64,000 nucleotides of DNA from Anadara kagoshimensis (Eukaryota; Mollusca; Bivalvia; Arcoida; Arcidae): positions 22,751,534 through 22,815,533 of the forward strand of contig CM037874.1 in NCBI GenBank assembly GCA_021292105.1. The letters run 5' to 3'. The position numbers were made by a program, and so were the translations under genes. The notes below the pieces were generated by a model. It had not been told where the DNA came from. It was given only the letters and a program-made list of their open reading frames with translations, and ran no database searches. This document shows positions 1 through 12,534 of the stretch, piece after piece; the first letter of the stretch is position 1; each line of letters opens with the position of its first letter.

Positions 1-256
1 TGTAACGAGAGGCCAAGATAATCAAAAACAAACATGCCAATCCATGTCCGAATCACGATCCAGAAGCAAAGTAAAAACTTTGGAACTGACAAGTTAGGTT
101 AGACAATTGAACTTCCACCAAGGAAGTGAGCCCGGGTGCTCCGGAAGGGTAAGTACCTCTTGTTTAGCTAGCTACACCTGCCACGTGTGTAATAAGCTAC
201 AGATTCGGCACCAATTCGTTAGCTTAGTGTTAAATTGTCGACAGGTCTGTACTGTA
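1..256. mobile_element. Family-1 MITE interrupted by a retroelement 3' tail
   Basis: Bases 1-20 (TAACGAGAGGCCAAGAT) and 193-256 (GATTCGGCACCAATTCG to CTGTACTGTA) are the two sides of a family-1 MITE. Between them, about 21-190, sits a minus-strand copy of the retroelement tail that begins AAAACAAACATGCCAATCC. Confidence 0.7.
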
Positions 257-650
257 TATGCCACTTAGTACAGGAAACGACCTCATTTAACTATCAAGCG
301 TGATTAAAGCAACGCTAACATGTCTATTATCGCTGTAGTTATAATTAATGATCAGTATTCGCATCTGTTCAGGTTTAGATCTACATCTATTAAGCTTAGA
401 AACTTTCACAGTGTATATACACAATACCTTAAAGCTATCATACGCACCATTTGCATCGATTAAATTGGTTTATCGAATCTGACAAAACCTCAAGCGATGG
501 CGTTTTTTAAGAAGATATGTCTATAGCATTAAGTATTAAACACAGACGTAGCAGATACTAAGTATTGGGCATCAACACATATAGCATGAACATATTATAC
601 TAGGCCAACAGAAGTTTAATTTGTACAATGCCAACCACCATACTATAATT

Positions 651-1100
651 TATGGTGTTCTGTTAGGGTCATATATGCATGATCGCTCATTTACCAATTC
701 GATCAGAACGCGAAGAAGCAAAAGAGCGAAAACACAATGACGAAAAAGCGCAGATATGATAGCGACCAAAGGTACTCGTTCCTTGCCTTCGCAACTTCGC
801 TTCTTCTTGTTTTCGCAACATCAACACAGTATCTTCGCTTCTTCACGTTAACACAACCCTGCAACTTCGTTATCGTGTCTTGATTTCTTCGCAAAGAGCG
901 CAGATATGATGGCGAAGGAGCGATGGTACCGCAGATATGATGGCGAATGACCGAAGGTACTCGCTCCTTGCCTTCACAACTTCAGTTCTCCGCGTTATCG
1001 CAACATCGCCATCATGTCATCGCTCCTTTGCGTTATCGCAACTTCCAACCTTCGCATGTTTACGCTTCTTCGCGTTCAGATACACCTTGCAATCCTTTTT
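651..1100. mobile_element. Foldback-MITE-related segment inside tandem unit 1
   Basis: Starts with TATGGTGTTCTGTTAGGG and contains CAGAACGCGAAG and many GATATGATGGCGAAGG / CTTCGC repeats in both orientations. It ends near CTTCGCGTTCAGATACACC, so the right terminus is truncated compared with 55284-55579. Equivalent segments lie at about 2005-2440 and 3339-3770 in units 2 and 3. Confidence 0.7.
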
Positions 1101-1215
1101 TTTTTTTTTTTTTATATATATATATTTTTAAAAATACGTTTAAGAGAACACATTATTTTATATAACATTATTCATAAGCTCTACATTTTTACCTTACGTT
1201 TTATTTTTTCATCGC

Positions 1216-1216
<1 letters not shown>

Positions 1217-1257
<41 letters not shown>
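1217..1257. repeat. TG microsatellite in tandem unit 1
   Basis: About 20 TG repeats. Shorter or interrupted tracts occupy the same place in units 2 (about 2570-2591) and 3 (about 3905-3950). Confidence 0.95.
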
Positions 1258-1261
<4 letters not shown>

Positions 1262-4200
1262 ATATGTGCTTAACTTACATGTATAGGTTTGGATATTTGC
1301 TTTTGTCAAATGTACTTAAGCCCAATATTATTTTCACATTATAACACAAGAATATAAACACACAACAACAATAATGATAAGTTCTTTTTAAAAAAAAGTT
1401 CGCGATTAAAATACAGTAAAGTTTCGTTTGAAACACAATTTATATTTACAATCAAATTTAAACAAATAACATTGTGTCAAAATGATAAACTTACGATTAG
1501 ATATAAAATTATGAAGAACTATTTCCGTTTGACAAGTGTTTTGAATCCGGATACACAATGTATACTGTAAACATATTAGCTCTATCCAGTTAGAATTCAA
1601 TTGTCATACACATGTGCATTACATATAAATTAATCAAATTGTATTATTTATCGATTATACCGCGTTATCGATATGTCTATTATCGCTGTAGTTATAATTA
1701 ATGATCAGTATTCGCATCTGTTCAGGTTTAGATCTACATCTATTAAGCTTAGAAACTTTCACAGTGTATATACACAATACCTTAAAGCTATCATACGCAC
1801 CATTTGCATCGATTAAATTGGTTTATCGAATCTGACAAAACCTCAAGCGATGGCGTTTTTTAAGAAGATATGTCTATAGCATTAAGTATTAAACACAGAC
1901 GTAGCAGATACTAAGTATTGGGCATCAACACATATAGCATGAACATATTATACTAGGCCAACAGAAGTTTAATTTGTACAATGCCAACCACCATACTATA
2001 ATTTATGGTGTTCTGTTAGGGTCATATATGCATGATCGCTCATTTACCAATTCGATCAGAACGCGAAGAGCAAAGAGCGAAAACACAATGACGAAAAAGC
2101 GCAGATATGATAGCGACCAAAGGTACTCGTTCCTTGCCTTCGCAACTTCGCTTCTTCTTGTTTTCGCAACATCAACACAGTATCTTCGCTTCTTCACGTT
2201 AACACAACCCTGCAACTTCGTTATCGTGTCTTGATTTCTTCGCAAAGAGCGCAGATATGATGGCGAAGGAGCGATGGTACCGCAGATATGATGGCGAATG
2301 ACCGAAGGTACTCGCTCCTTGTCTTCACAACTTCAGTTCTCCGCGTTATCGCAACATCGCCATCATGTCATCGCTCCTTTGCGTTATCGCAACTTCCAAC
2401 CTTCGCATGTTTACGCTTCTTCGCGTTCAGATACACCTTGCAATCCTTTTTTTTTTTTTTTTTTTATATATATATTTTTCAAAATACGTTTAAGAGAACA
2501 CATTATTTTATATAACATTATTCATAAGCTCTACATTTTTACCTTACGTTTTATTTTTTTCATCGCGTGTGTGTGTGTGTGTGTGTGTGTGTTATTATAT
2601 GTGCTTAACTTACATGTATAGGTTTGGATATTTGCTTTTGTCAAATGTACTTAAGCCCAATATTATTTTCACATTATAACACAAGAATATAAACACACAA
2701 CAACAATAATGATAAGTTCTTTTTTAAAAAAAAGTTCGCGATTAAAATACAGTAAAGTTTCGTTTGAAACACAATTTATATTTACAATCAAATTTAAACA
2801 AATAACATTGTGTCAAAATGATAAACTTACGATTAGATATAAAATTATGAAGAACTATTTCCGTTTGACAAGTGTTTTGAATCCGGATACACAATGTATA
2901 CTGTAAACATATTAGCTCTATCCAGTTAGAATTCAATTGTCATACACATGTGCATTACATATAAATTAATCAAATTGTATTATTTATCGATTATACCGCG
3001 TTATCGATATGTCTATTATCGCTGTAGTTATAATTAATGATCAGTATTCGCATCTGTTCAGGTTTAGATCTACATCTATTAAGCTTAGAAACTTTCACAG
3101 TGTATATACACAATACCTTAAAGCTATCATACGCACCATTTGCATCGATTAAATTGGTTTATCGAATCTGACAAAACCTCAAGCGATGGCGTTTTTTAAG
3201 AAGATATGTCTATAGCATTAAGTATTAAACACAGACGTAGCAGATACTAAGTATTGGGCATCAACACATATAGCATGAACATATTATACTAGGCCAACAG
3301 AAGTTTAATTTGTACAATGCTAACCACCATACTATAATTTATGGTGTTCTGTAGGGTCATATATGCATGATCGCTCATTTACCAATTCGATCAGAACGCG
3401 AAGAAGCAAAAGAGCGAAAACACAATGACGAAAAAGCGCAGATATGATAGCGACCAAAGGTACTCGTTCCTTGCCTTCGCAACTTCGCTTCTTCTTGTTT
3501 TCGCAACATCAACACAGTATCTTCGCTTCTTCACGTTAACACAACCCTGCAACTTCGTTATCGTGTCTTGATTTCTTCGCAAAGAGCGCAGATATGATGG
3601 CGAAGGAGCGATGGTACCGCAGATATGATGGCGAATGACCGAAGGTACTCGCTCCTTGCCTTCACAACTTCAGTTCTCCGCGTTATCGCAACATCGCCAT
3701 CATGTCATCGCTCCTTTGCGTTATCGCAACTTCCAACCTTCGCATGTTTACGCTTCTTCGCGTTCAGATACACCTTGCAATCCTTTTTTTTTTTTTTTTT
3801 TTATATATATATATTTTAAAAATACGTTTAAGAGAACACATTATTTTATATAACATTATTCATAAGCTCTACATTTTTACCTTACGTTTTATTTTTTTCA
3901 TCGCGCGTGTGTGTGTGTGTGTGTGTGTGTTGTGTGTGTGTGTGTGTGTGTTATTATATGTGCTTAACTTACATGTATAGGTTTGGATATTTGCTTTTGT
4001 CAAATGTACTTAAGCCCAATATTATTTTCACATTATAACACAAGAATATAACACACAACAACAATAATGATAAGTTCTTTTTTAAAAAAAAGTTCGCGAT
4101 TAAAATACAGTAAAGTTTCGTTTGAAACACAATTTATATTTACAATCAAATTTAAACAAATAACATTGTGTCAAAATGATAACTTACGATTAGATATAAA

Positions 4201-4377
4201 ATTATGAAGAACTATTTCCGTTTGACAAGTGTTTTGAATCCGGATACACAATGTATACTGTAAACATATTAGCTCTATCCAGTTAGAATTCAATTGTCAT
4301 ACACATGTGCATTACATATAAATTAATTAAATTGTATTATTTTAGAGACAGTTTTCTTATAAAGCACATAAAACAGA

Positions 4378-4938
4378 ACCGACCTGTAGAAAGTTTAACA
4401 CTGTGCCATTTGATTCATCTTGGCTTTTTCGGTAAAATGCTCACTCCATAAGTGGGAGATACTTGGTTCAACCACGATCGGGTTGGATCCAAGGCTTGAA
4501 AGCGGGTAATGACTGTTCTTTCGCCAAGCATTCGGCAATAAGAAATGAAAGTCATGTTTTTTTCGGATGAAAACTTAAAATAATCGAGGTTCCGTGTCAC
4601 GGTAGGTTAAAAAACAATCCGGCTGAAAATGCTATTAGCGCAACGCACACGCAAAATGCCTGAACCTTAACCTATATCTGGCGACTTTTCGATAAAAGTG
4701 AAATATTCTTGACTGGGACGTTAAACACCATTACTTAACTCAACTCAAAAGTTCAACACTATGCTTTTGAGTACGTGCCGAATCGGCAGCTCGTCTTGGC
4801 TATATCTCGAGAGCTTTTCGGCAGCTATTTCAGTTGATTTTAATCAGCTGTTCTGTGACACGTTATCCAAATCTGAGCCACTGGGCAACTGGGCTTTGAT
4901 TCCTTTTCGTTGTTAATCTTTCGACAGGTCTGTACTGT
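4378..4938. mobile_element. Family-1 MITE split by SINE A
   Basis: The left end is GACCTGTAGAAAGTTTAACA near 4381. The right part runs 4749-4938 and ends TCGACAGGTCTGTACTGTA. A SINE A copy (about 4436-4740) separates them. Confidence 0.7.
4436..4740 (+). mobile_element. tRNA-derived SINE A copy
   Basis: Shares the SINE A body: CAAGGCTTGAAAGCGGGTAA, TCTTTCGCCAAGCATTCGG, GGTTCCGTGTCACGGTAGG, and the end TGACTGGGACGTTAAACACC. The tRNA-like head is degraded. Confidence 0.75.
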
Positions 4939-5322
4939 ACAGGTAAATCAGGAGCACCATTGAAACACGGCGTTTGTTTCCTCATAATAATTTTTTTTTA
5001 TTTCAAATGTGTAAAAAAAACCTTCTTAAGTTGACACAAAATGCATAATTATTATTTCCAAGAAAATGAGAATTTAAAAGTGTGAGCAACTTAAACTAAA
5101 CACCTTTGGCAATAAATGCGTTATATAATGGACATGCACGAGTGACTTTATTTATATTAAAATATTACTGGGTTACAACCCATTCATTTCTAATGTCAGA
5201 TGCACCTAACGCTATGTTAAATAACATAAAATTTAATATTTTATTATTCATAAGTATTAGTCATTGATTTAAAAATTAATTCATAAAATATTATTTTGAA
5301 TTTCAAAGGCCGACTTACCCTG

Positions 5323-5512
5323 TAGTAGTACAGACCTGACGAAAGTTTAAAACCTTAGCTAAGCAATTAGTGCCAAATCGGAATCGCATCTGTTAACAAT
5401 ATCTCGGTAAATTTTCGGCAGCATCTATCTATCTCCTGGCAGCGTTTCGATCACCAACTACCCATATATCAGCCACTTTTAGTACTGAACTCATCAGCTC
5501 AAAATAGCAGGT
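5323..5512. mobile_element. Family-1 MITE, right side lost
   Basis: Left terminus GTACAGACCTGACGAAAGTT, then the ATCTCGG / CAGCGTTTCG body. A SINE A copy begins where the right half should be. Confidence 0.65.
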
Positions 5513-5815
5513 ATGTTGCTCTCTTCGTAAGTGGGAGGTTGCAGAACGGAACCCCGACCGAGTCTGACCCAAGACTTGACAATTGGTAGTAACTTTTCTT
5601 TCGCCAAGCGGTCTGCATAATGAAATGAGAGTCATGGTTCTTTCGGATGGGACCTTAACATAAACGAGGTCCCATGTCACGGTAGGCGTGGCACGATACC
5701 CAGTTGTATAATGTCATCAGCGCAACGCACAGGCAAAATTTCTGTACCTCGCCTGTAGCTGGTGACGTCCCGATATAAGTGAAATATTCTGTACCAACTG
5801 AGCTACTTGGGAGTA
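5513..5815 (+). mobile_element. tRNA-derived SINE A copy
   Basis: Head GCTCTCTTCGTAAGTGGGAG, body CCAAGACTTGACAATTGG and TCTTTCGCCAAGCGGTCTG, end GATATAAGTGAAATATTC. The B-box is decayed. Confidence 0.75.
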
Positions 5816-6099
5816 GAACATCCTTTTATTGTTACTTCGTGATATGTCAGTCTGTAAATATAACGTATCCAAACACACGATACATTTATGGAAATACCAG
5901 ATTGAACTTTATATGCTACATAAACCATAATTGTATATAAAGTGAAATGTCCCCGAGCACCTGCATTGTGTATTCAACAATAATATTGTGACCCCCCCCC
6001 CCCCCCCTTGTCTCGGCCAATTTTACATCCTGGTGCATATCGGTCATCCAGAGGGAATTCAAGGCCGCGACTGAAAATTCAAACCTCAAACTTTGAAGT

Positions 6100-6330
6100 T
6101 ACAGTAAAGACCTGTTGAAAGTTTAACACTGAGTTAACAAAAAAAGATAGCCGCTCGGCTGCAGAGAGGCAAAGATATGGTACCAGTGGCCAAAAAGCTG
6201 CCAAGAGAGATATATATATAACAGCTGACTCAAATCGTTCGAGATACAGAGCTCTAACGAGGGACTAGAGAAAAAATGTCGGCATTAATTCGTTAGCCTA
6301 ATGTTAAATTTTCGATAGGTCTGTACTATA
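6100..6330. mobile_element. Family-1 MITE, near full length
   Basis: Begins TACAGTAAAGACCTG and ends AGGTCTGTACTATA, with inverted arms including AAAGTTTAACACTGAG and TTAGCCTAATGTTAAATTTT. The interior has GCCGAGAGATA-like short repeats. Confidence 0.8.
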
Positions 6331-6834
6331 TCTTGTGTACATGATTGTGTCAGGTCTAGAGATCCGCACATATCCAACATTTTTAAATTATAATCTTTCT
6401 AACGATAAACGAAAGATTATGGTATTTCATTACTTTTTCATCTTCTAACCCTTGTGAACTGTAGTTTTTTTTTTAAATATCTTTTGATATTGATAACGGC
6501 AATGGTCACTGCTGTGATCAATCTAACAAGGCGCTAACATATCGATATACGACCGCACTGTTGGCAACTGTTTAAATTTCTTTCATGACCATTTACTTAA
6601 CAAATGCAACTGAATTTTTTTAATCTCTACTGTATCACACGAAAATATGTCGACCTTCCCATTTGTCTGTTGTTGTTTGATGTTGAAAAAGTAATGTCCT
6701 TCCAAATTGTATGCAACTTGAAGTATAAATACTGTTAGATTCGTATAGTATTTCGTTGCGCATTTAGAAGGGGGATAAAACACTAAGAACTATATTGGAT
6801 AACGGGCTATTTTCTCGGTTTATTTCACATTATG

Positions 6835-6836
<2 letters not shown>

Positions 6837-6876
<40 letters not shown>

Positions 6877-6887
6877 GTGTGTGTGTC
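6837..6887. repeat. TG microsatellite
   Basis: (TG)n with one interruption. Confidence 0.95.
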
Positions 6888-7204
6888 GCCTGCAGAATCT
6901 GTAAGCTGTTTTGTTATTTCAACATTTGATAAGCTAACATACCAGCAAGTTTCATTTTGGCCGACACAAGACTACTTGTTTTTTTTCTGACGAGGGGATG
7001 TAGTATTTGTCATGAAATTAACATGTATTGCTGTCAAAGATTTTAAATGTTAATTTTTAGCTCTTCAATAATTATTACAATGAGTATTATTACATTAAAA
7101 GTTAATAATGACCAATACTGCCCAGTTATTTGTTGTAACAATTAAATTGAATTAAGCAGATGTTGCAAATCTCTTCTAAGCACACTTTCTTAATGATTTC
7201 TACT

Positions 7205-7450
7205 GCTTAAAGGACAAACGTATACACAAACTCCCATTCTCAGTATACTCAAACTCCCATTCTCAATAAACTTGGGTTTACAACGCTTAACAAAAGGCAA
7301 ACCCATATCATTTTACATTAGACTTGAATTTGCATCTTATAATGGAACAAGACGTATGCGCAAACCCCTTTCCCATAATACTTGAATTTGCATTGCTTAT
7401 GCATATGGAACAAGAAGCGTGCGCATACCCCTTCCCAAAAGATGGGGTTA
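7205..7450. repeat. Short diverged tandem repeats
   Basis: CAAACTCCCATTCTCA occurs twice (7228-7266), and the ~70-bp pair GAATTTGCAT...GGAACAAGA...CCCCTT occurs near 7326 and 7384. Confidence 0.65.
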
Positions 7451-8077
7451 TATTGCTTATTGATTATATTACAAACATCCCTCCCCTATAAATCTGGAGT
7501 TTAATTCCTGATCTATCAAGATGCATTCAGACGAATCCCGGTTTCCAAAGAGAAACGCAAGCACAAACCGCCCTCATGACACTCTCCCTGTGTATTTTTA
7601 ATTTGCGTTTTCTGTTAAGTATTTTGTAAGAAAATACTTTTATTCAAATCTGTGATGATAATTGTGTATTCCAGCCAGGTGAACTTTATCAAATCTATGA
7701 CTACGTACTGTGGTCATGGTTTACACATGGCTAGTAATATATATATAATATACATGTATATGTGCCAAAACTATAACCTCCTTCGACCAGATATAGCGAA
7801 CAGATATTATTAAAAAGTTGGCATTTTTGTAAATAATTTACTATTATCTTTCCGCCATATCTTTAGGTCAGTCGGTCAAGCGTTAGTGGTGGACAGGAGA
7901 ATTTACACTTTGTTTCAAAAGTAAAGCACGTGATTTAGAGACAAAATCATTTACGTTTATGAGAAATTATTGCTTTAGAGTTTAGAATGTGGTATTTTCC
8001 TCCTCTATTTCTTAACTGGCTTTCGTAAAATTGTGTTGTATGTGCTGTGTTGTAAATAATAAAATATTTCATAACAA

Positions 8078-8195
8078 GGTGTTCAGAGAACACTATCCTC
8101 CCGCAATGATGAACATCAGTGAATTCAAAACAAAGTGCTCAGTAAACACTGTCTTCCCGCAATGGTGAGAATCAGTGAATTTCAAACAAAGTGAA
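8078..8195. repeat. Tandem pair of ~60 bp
   Basis: ACAAGGTGTTCAGAGAACAC and ACAAAGTGCTCAGTAAACAC start two units, each containing TCCCGCAATG and ATCAGTGAATT. Confidence 0.7.
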
Positions 8196-8362
8196 GTAAG
8201 TTTTATGGACCACAGAATGCTGTATATTGCATAAATATTACACCAAATAAAAATTGTTGTATAAAATTGTTACATAAGAAATCATATACCAATCATCGCC
8301 ACAATAAATCAACCTACTAAATTTCAGCTCCAAGCTCAATCGGATGTTTCGAAACCAATTTA

Positions 8363-8381
8363 CCCCCCCCCCCCCCCCCCC
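8363..8381. repeat. Poly-C run
   Basis: Nineteen consecutive C. A similar run of about 16 lies at 5992-6007. Confidence 0.95.
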
Positions 8382-8607
8382 GACCTTGCCCTTTCGAAGT
8401 CGAGTTATAGAACCAGTGGTCTCAATACATGTTTGTGTGGTTGTCGTGTTTCTATTTATTTATTTATTTATTTATGATGACGGTCTTTCCTGGTTGCATT
8501 GTGTGGGTTTATATAAATATATATATCTAATCCCTGTGAAGGAACTAACGTCTCGAAACATTTAATTTATAGTTTATTCAATTGAACAATAAATACCCAA
8601 CACATAC

Positions 8608-8826
8608 GCAGTACAGACCTGTCGAAAGTTTAACACTAAGTTAACGAATAAGTGCCGAATCGGCAGCTCATGTAGGTCCCTATAATTGAACATCTTTTCG
8701 GTAGGTTGGACCTAAATCTCGGCAAATTTTCGGTCACTAGCTATCCATATCTCGGTCACTTTCCACACAAGCTTTGAGTCTAATTCGTAAGCTCAGTGTT
8801 AAACTTTCGTCAGGCCTGTGCCGTGT
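8608..8826. mobile_element. Family-1 MITE, near full length
   Basis: Left end CAGTACAGACCTGTCGAAAG, then AACGAATAAGTGCCGAATCG. The right end TTTCGTCAGGCCTGTGCCG is its inverse with a few mismatches. Confidence 0.8.
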
Positions 8827-9664
8827 ATAGCTGTATCAAAGTATCAAAGGTGAAACTTGAAATACCTTTTATAATCAAATCATCATTCGCACCTTGCCAT
8901 CACATCATTTGTTAACGAGATTATTGATTCCCAGTCTTTGTGGTATATTATTGTAACATCACTAACGAGTGCTAACAATACCCTTTATTACGTAACTACC
9001 TTATCAATGAAATTTATTTTAGGTCTATGTCACTGCAGTTGTGATATTATCAAACGGCTAAGTATGAAAAATTAATGAATTAAAACAAATTACGTCAATC
9101 CTCACCTTAAAATAATTATTGTAACATATAATAATACTGACTGTGGACCAATTAGAGTCGTTTTTAGTTTTAATTGGATTTTGGAATCATTCTAGTTCTG
9201 TCTTCTTCTTATTTATCATGTTAATATTTTATTTTTGACTGAGTACTGATTTTCTCATATTAAATGCATCGAGTAATTCGGGTTAGATTTGGCATTCAAA
9301 AATTTGAGCCAAAAAATTAACCGATTTTTTAAAATTTCGGAGCCAATGTTGAAAAGCCAGAAAAATCAAGAAATGACAACAATGCCTAAAATTTAATGTA
9401 GAACTTCTAATCTGCTGTATATATTGTTCCTGATTAACAGTGTAAGGGAAGCAATGGAGTCCCTTTTTGGGCTTTCGTTGCAAAAGTATAATTTCGCAAT
9501 AAGATCATTAAAAATAAAACGGTGCAAATAAATGTACTGTCCTTAGCTATAGCAACTAAGCAAAAGAGACACAATATCAACCACAATAACCAATGACATT
9601 CGAGAACTAATTTGGACTAACATTGGATATAAGTTTTACTTTTTCAACAATATGGTATTGTTAC

Positions 9665-9850
9665 AATACAAGAAGTGATCCTTCCGGAGCACCAGGTCCA
9701 ACTTTCCTGGTGGAAGTTCTCGTGTTTCATTTTTAATTTGCCAATCAATTTTTAAATATTTCACTTTGTTTTTTTTTTTTTTTTTGTTTTTTTTTTTTTT
9801 TTCACTGTGTTTTGGACATGGATTTGTATATTTATGTTTGATTAAATAAT
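9665..9850 (+). mobile_element. Retroelement 3' tail copy
   Basis: TCCTTCCGGAGCACCAGGTC, TTCCTGGTGGAAGTTCTCGT, then an expanded poly-T and TTTTGGACATGGATTTGTAT. Confidence 0.72.
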
Positions 9851-10063
9851 ATGTGAATACTGTCTGACCAGTCGATCACTTTTGACAGAAAAGAAAACCA
9901 GAGGTCCCAAGGTTAAATCGATATTTCTTAAACACGCCAACACACAATTTTTTCTTGACCAATAGCTACGACAGAAGTGAAAGTATAAAAACGTTTGCTT
10001 AAATTCTAATTGTCATCACAGCCTCAAAACAACATATAATAGGAAATAGTATTTGCATCTATT

Positions 10064-10334
10064 GTACAGTACAGGCCTGTCGAAAGTTTAATACTCGGCT
10101 AACGAAAAGCTCGGCTTCTGAGTGACCAGGTAAATATATAGCTAGCTAGTGGCTGAAAAGCTACCGAGAAATAGATAGCAATCTCCGAGCATATGTCTAG
10201 ATATAGCTGTCATGTGCTGATTTTGAATTTTTATTAAAATAATTCATGGCATAGCTAATGAGGGAAGCATTAATTTGTCGATTCGGCATTAATTTGCTAT
10301 CCAAGTGTTAAACTTCAGAAGGTCTGTACTGTAT
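10064..10334. mobile_element. Family-1 MITE, near full length
   Basis: Left end TACAGTACAGGCCTGTCGAA, right end CAGAAGGTCTGTACTGTA, TA at both borders. It lies about 430 bp downstream of the orphan FABP first exon at 10.8 kb. Confidence 0.82.
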
Positions 10335-10763
10335 AATGTAAGCGTATTTAATTTGACGCTGGATAGGAAATTTAGGCATATCCGCGAGGTTAAGTTTTCG
10401 CATTTTTGAAAGATGAACTTGAACACAAAAAACATAATATTATTTTCGCTTGGTATTAATTTTCGCGCAAAACAAACAACCGCGAAATAAGCGAAAATCA
10501 TGACACCGCGAAAATAAATACGTTTACAGTTTATGTGTAATAATGAAATACTTTGAAAGAAAAATTGTAAAAAAAAAAAAAGTACTGAATGAAGATCTAT
10601 ATCTAAATACAATGTTGTATACAGTATGCATGGGTTTTCATCTCAACGTTATCACATTTCCATTTTTATAATTTTGTTTCCGTGAAGCTATTTCCTGAAG
10701 GATTCTAAACAGACTAATAAATGTTAACAAGACTAAGAAAATCAATAATTTGTCAACACTTAC

Positions 10764-10851
10764 CTAACGCTTTAAGAAAATCGTCAAAATTTTCACTTCT
10801 GTCTAATTTCCATTTTCCACCTACGAGTCGCTTTATCTCATCCAAAGCCAT
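10764..10851 (-). CDS. Orphan FABP first exon (phase-1 donor)
   Basis: An 88-nt coding exon, ATG at 10851, donor GTAAGTG. It encodes MALDEIKRLVGGKWKLDRSE followed by NFDDFLKAL plus one nucleotide. A GTTATATAA box at 10931-10939 sits about 80 bp upstream of the start codon. This is the leftmost, and so the most transcription-downstream, of the FABP first exons. If it belongs to a working gene, the next exon must lie left of position 1, requiring an intron of more than 10.7 kb that crosses the 1.34 kb tandem array. Confidence 0.86.
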
Positions 10852-10928
10852 TATTATTGTGACTAACGACTCATACACTGATGGTTGATATTAAATAATA
10901 CACGTGGTTAAATGTACACACACTATCT

Positions 10929-10941
10929 AATTATATAACGA
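10929..10941 (-). promoter_or_regulatory. TATA box of the 10.8 kb FABP first exon
   Basis: Minus-strand GTTATATAA, about 80 bp upstream of the ATG at 10851. Confidence 0.5.
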
Positions 10942-11284
10942 AACTCTATATGTACAGATGTTTCTCAGTTCATTCATAAATAAATGGATATCATGTTATG
11001 ATGAACAACTCGACACATTCGTTGACAAAATACCATGTCTCTGTCTCTGTTAGTCTTTGTTTTTAAAGAAATGTCAAAAGTCAGACTCGTTATCCTCTGT
11101 CGAAGCGAGCGACAAGGACGAATGTTCCCTGTGGCTACGTTAACACCTACATACATAGATCTTAAGAAACTCTAGGTTCACTTCCATATATTAATGCTAT
11201 CTGTCCGTATGAATCTATAAACACTTACATATTCATTAACTGATAATCTAAATAGACAACAGAGGCTAGAGGTTCTGTAAGAAG

Positions 11285-11690
11285 GCAGTTCTTATAACAA
11301 CAAGAGGTCATGAGTTCGAACCCTAAAATATGTTTACGTCTTTAACATCACACACACACACACACACACACACACTGGAGGTAAGAGGTTTTCTAAGACA
11401 AGCGGTCATGAGTTCGAACTCTAAACGATGTTTAACCCTTGCACTTTGCATACTGACTACAGCGTTAAAAGTCACTAAAAAGTAGACACTTTTTACAACA
11501 AGAGGCCATGAGTTCGAACCCTAAACGATGTCTCCATTTTTTACAGTAAGCACTTTATATAGAGAGAGCATAATACATGACGACTTCGATATCCTATGTC
11601 ATATCGGAATGGAACCAAAATATAAGACAGAGGTAAGATATTGGCAGTTATTATAACAAGCGCTCATGAGTTCGAACCCTACATTAAATG
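11285..11690. repeat. Four dispersed tandem copies with B-box-like motif
   Basis: CATGAGTTCGAACCCTA-type motifs occur near 11308, 11405, 11508 and 11667. Each is preceded by AACAAG / ACAAGCG and a GAGGT...TAAGA segment. A CA microsatellite (11348-11375) lies between the first two. Confidence 0.7.
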
Positions 11691-11734
11691 TACATACTGA
11701 TACTCGGCTGGTACAATATCAGATCAAGGCCTTT

Positions 11735-11825
11735 AATAAATTTTCACCAGAAAGTGAGTCCTGGTGTTCCGGAAATTTAACTTCCTGTATTGTTAGCTAC
11801 ATGCACACCCCACCGTGTACCCTAT
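11735..11825 (-). mobile_element. Retroelement tail fragment, diverged
   Basis: TTCACCAGAAAGTGAGTCCT with GGTGTTCCGGAAATTTAACT and TGTTAGCTACATGC resembles the middle of the tail. Confidence 0.5.
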
Positions 11826-12534
11826 TTTTAACCTACGCTAATAAAATTCAAACATGCTTCTCGCACACACTTGTTCACAGTTGTTATATATATATATATA
11901 TATATTTCAGATGGTTGTTAAAAAAATGCCACAATGCACCATCATCGTAGTAAACCTTTTTGATTTACAAAACCTCTGTTCCGTTCGAGTACTTCCAATC
12001 ACAACAATCGTAATAAAATAGTTTCATAGGCTGATGTTAGAATGTGGTTGTCACAAGAACATTCTCCGTATTTTACTGTAGTTCATTTTTCGAGTACTGA
12101 AACCACAAAACTTCCTTTTTAAAATAAGTGTCATGGGTTAAATTTAGGTACACTTTAAAATTGAGTGGAAACCGTTTTGTCTTGTATGAAAATGAATTGA
12201 TTGCGTTTAAAATTCATAACACATTTAATATACTTTGTTGACACAAACTGCACTGTGATAATGTGTTTAAGAATCTCAGTCCCGAGTTCAGGTACAATAA
12301 TGTCATTGTTAACCAGCCCTCCGTCAATTTTCCGACGTTTAAAATCTATAATTATCTAATGTTAAATAGATGAAAATCATGGGAGCTTTCTTTTACTAGT
12401 AAATAAAGAACTTAATCACGGGGAAGGTGAGAGGAAGGTAATGAAATTATAACAAGGTTATGGGAAGTGCATTTCTAGTCATACTAATAGCACTGCGGAC
12501 CTGTCGACAGTTTAACACTGAACTAACGAAAAAG

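Larger units (their letters stand above)
320..4341. repeat. Three tandem copies of a ~1.34 kb unit
   Basis: Copies start with TGTCTATTATCGCTGTAG at about 320, 1674 and 3010, giving lengths of about 1354, 1336 and 1332. They look nearly identical apart from microsatellite length and a few indels. For example, the middle copy has shorter runs near 2062 and the third lacks one T in the TGTTAGGG near 3351. Each unit contains a TG microsatellite, a poly-T/TA tract, and a stretch starting TATGGTGTTCTGTTAGGG that matches the end of the foldback MITE at 55284-55579. Open reading frames inside repeat in every copy, are low-complexity, and are not convincing genes. Confidence 0.95.
6895..8600. other. 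No gene recognised
   Basis: AT-rich sequence holding only the short tandem repeats listed, a poly-C run and a TTTATTTA repeat near 8455. Confidence 0.6.

Noticed and set aside
703..3980. Repeated short open frames in the 1.34 kb units
   Set aside because: The same peptides recur on both strands in each copy, contain microsatellite translations (VCVCVC, FFFFF) and show no family motif.
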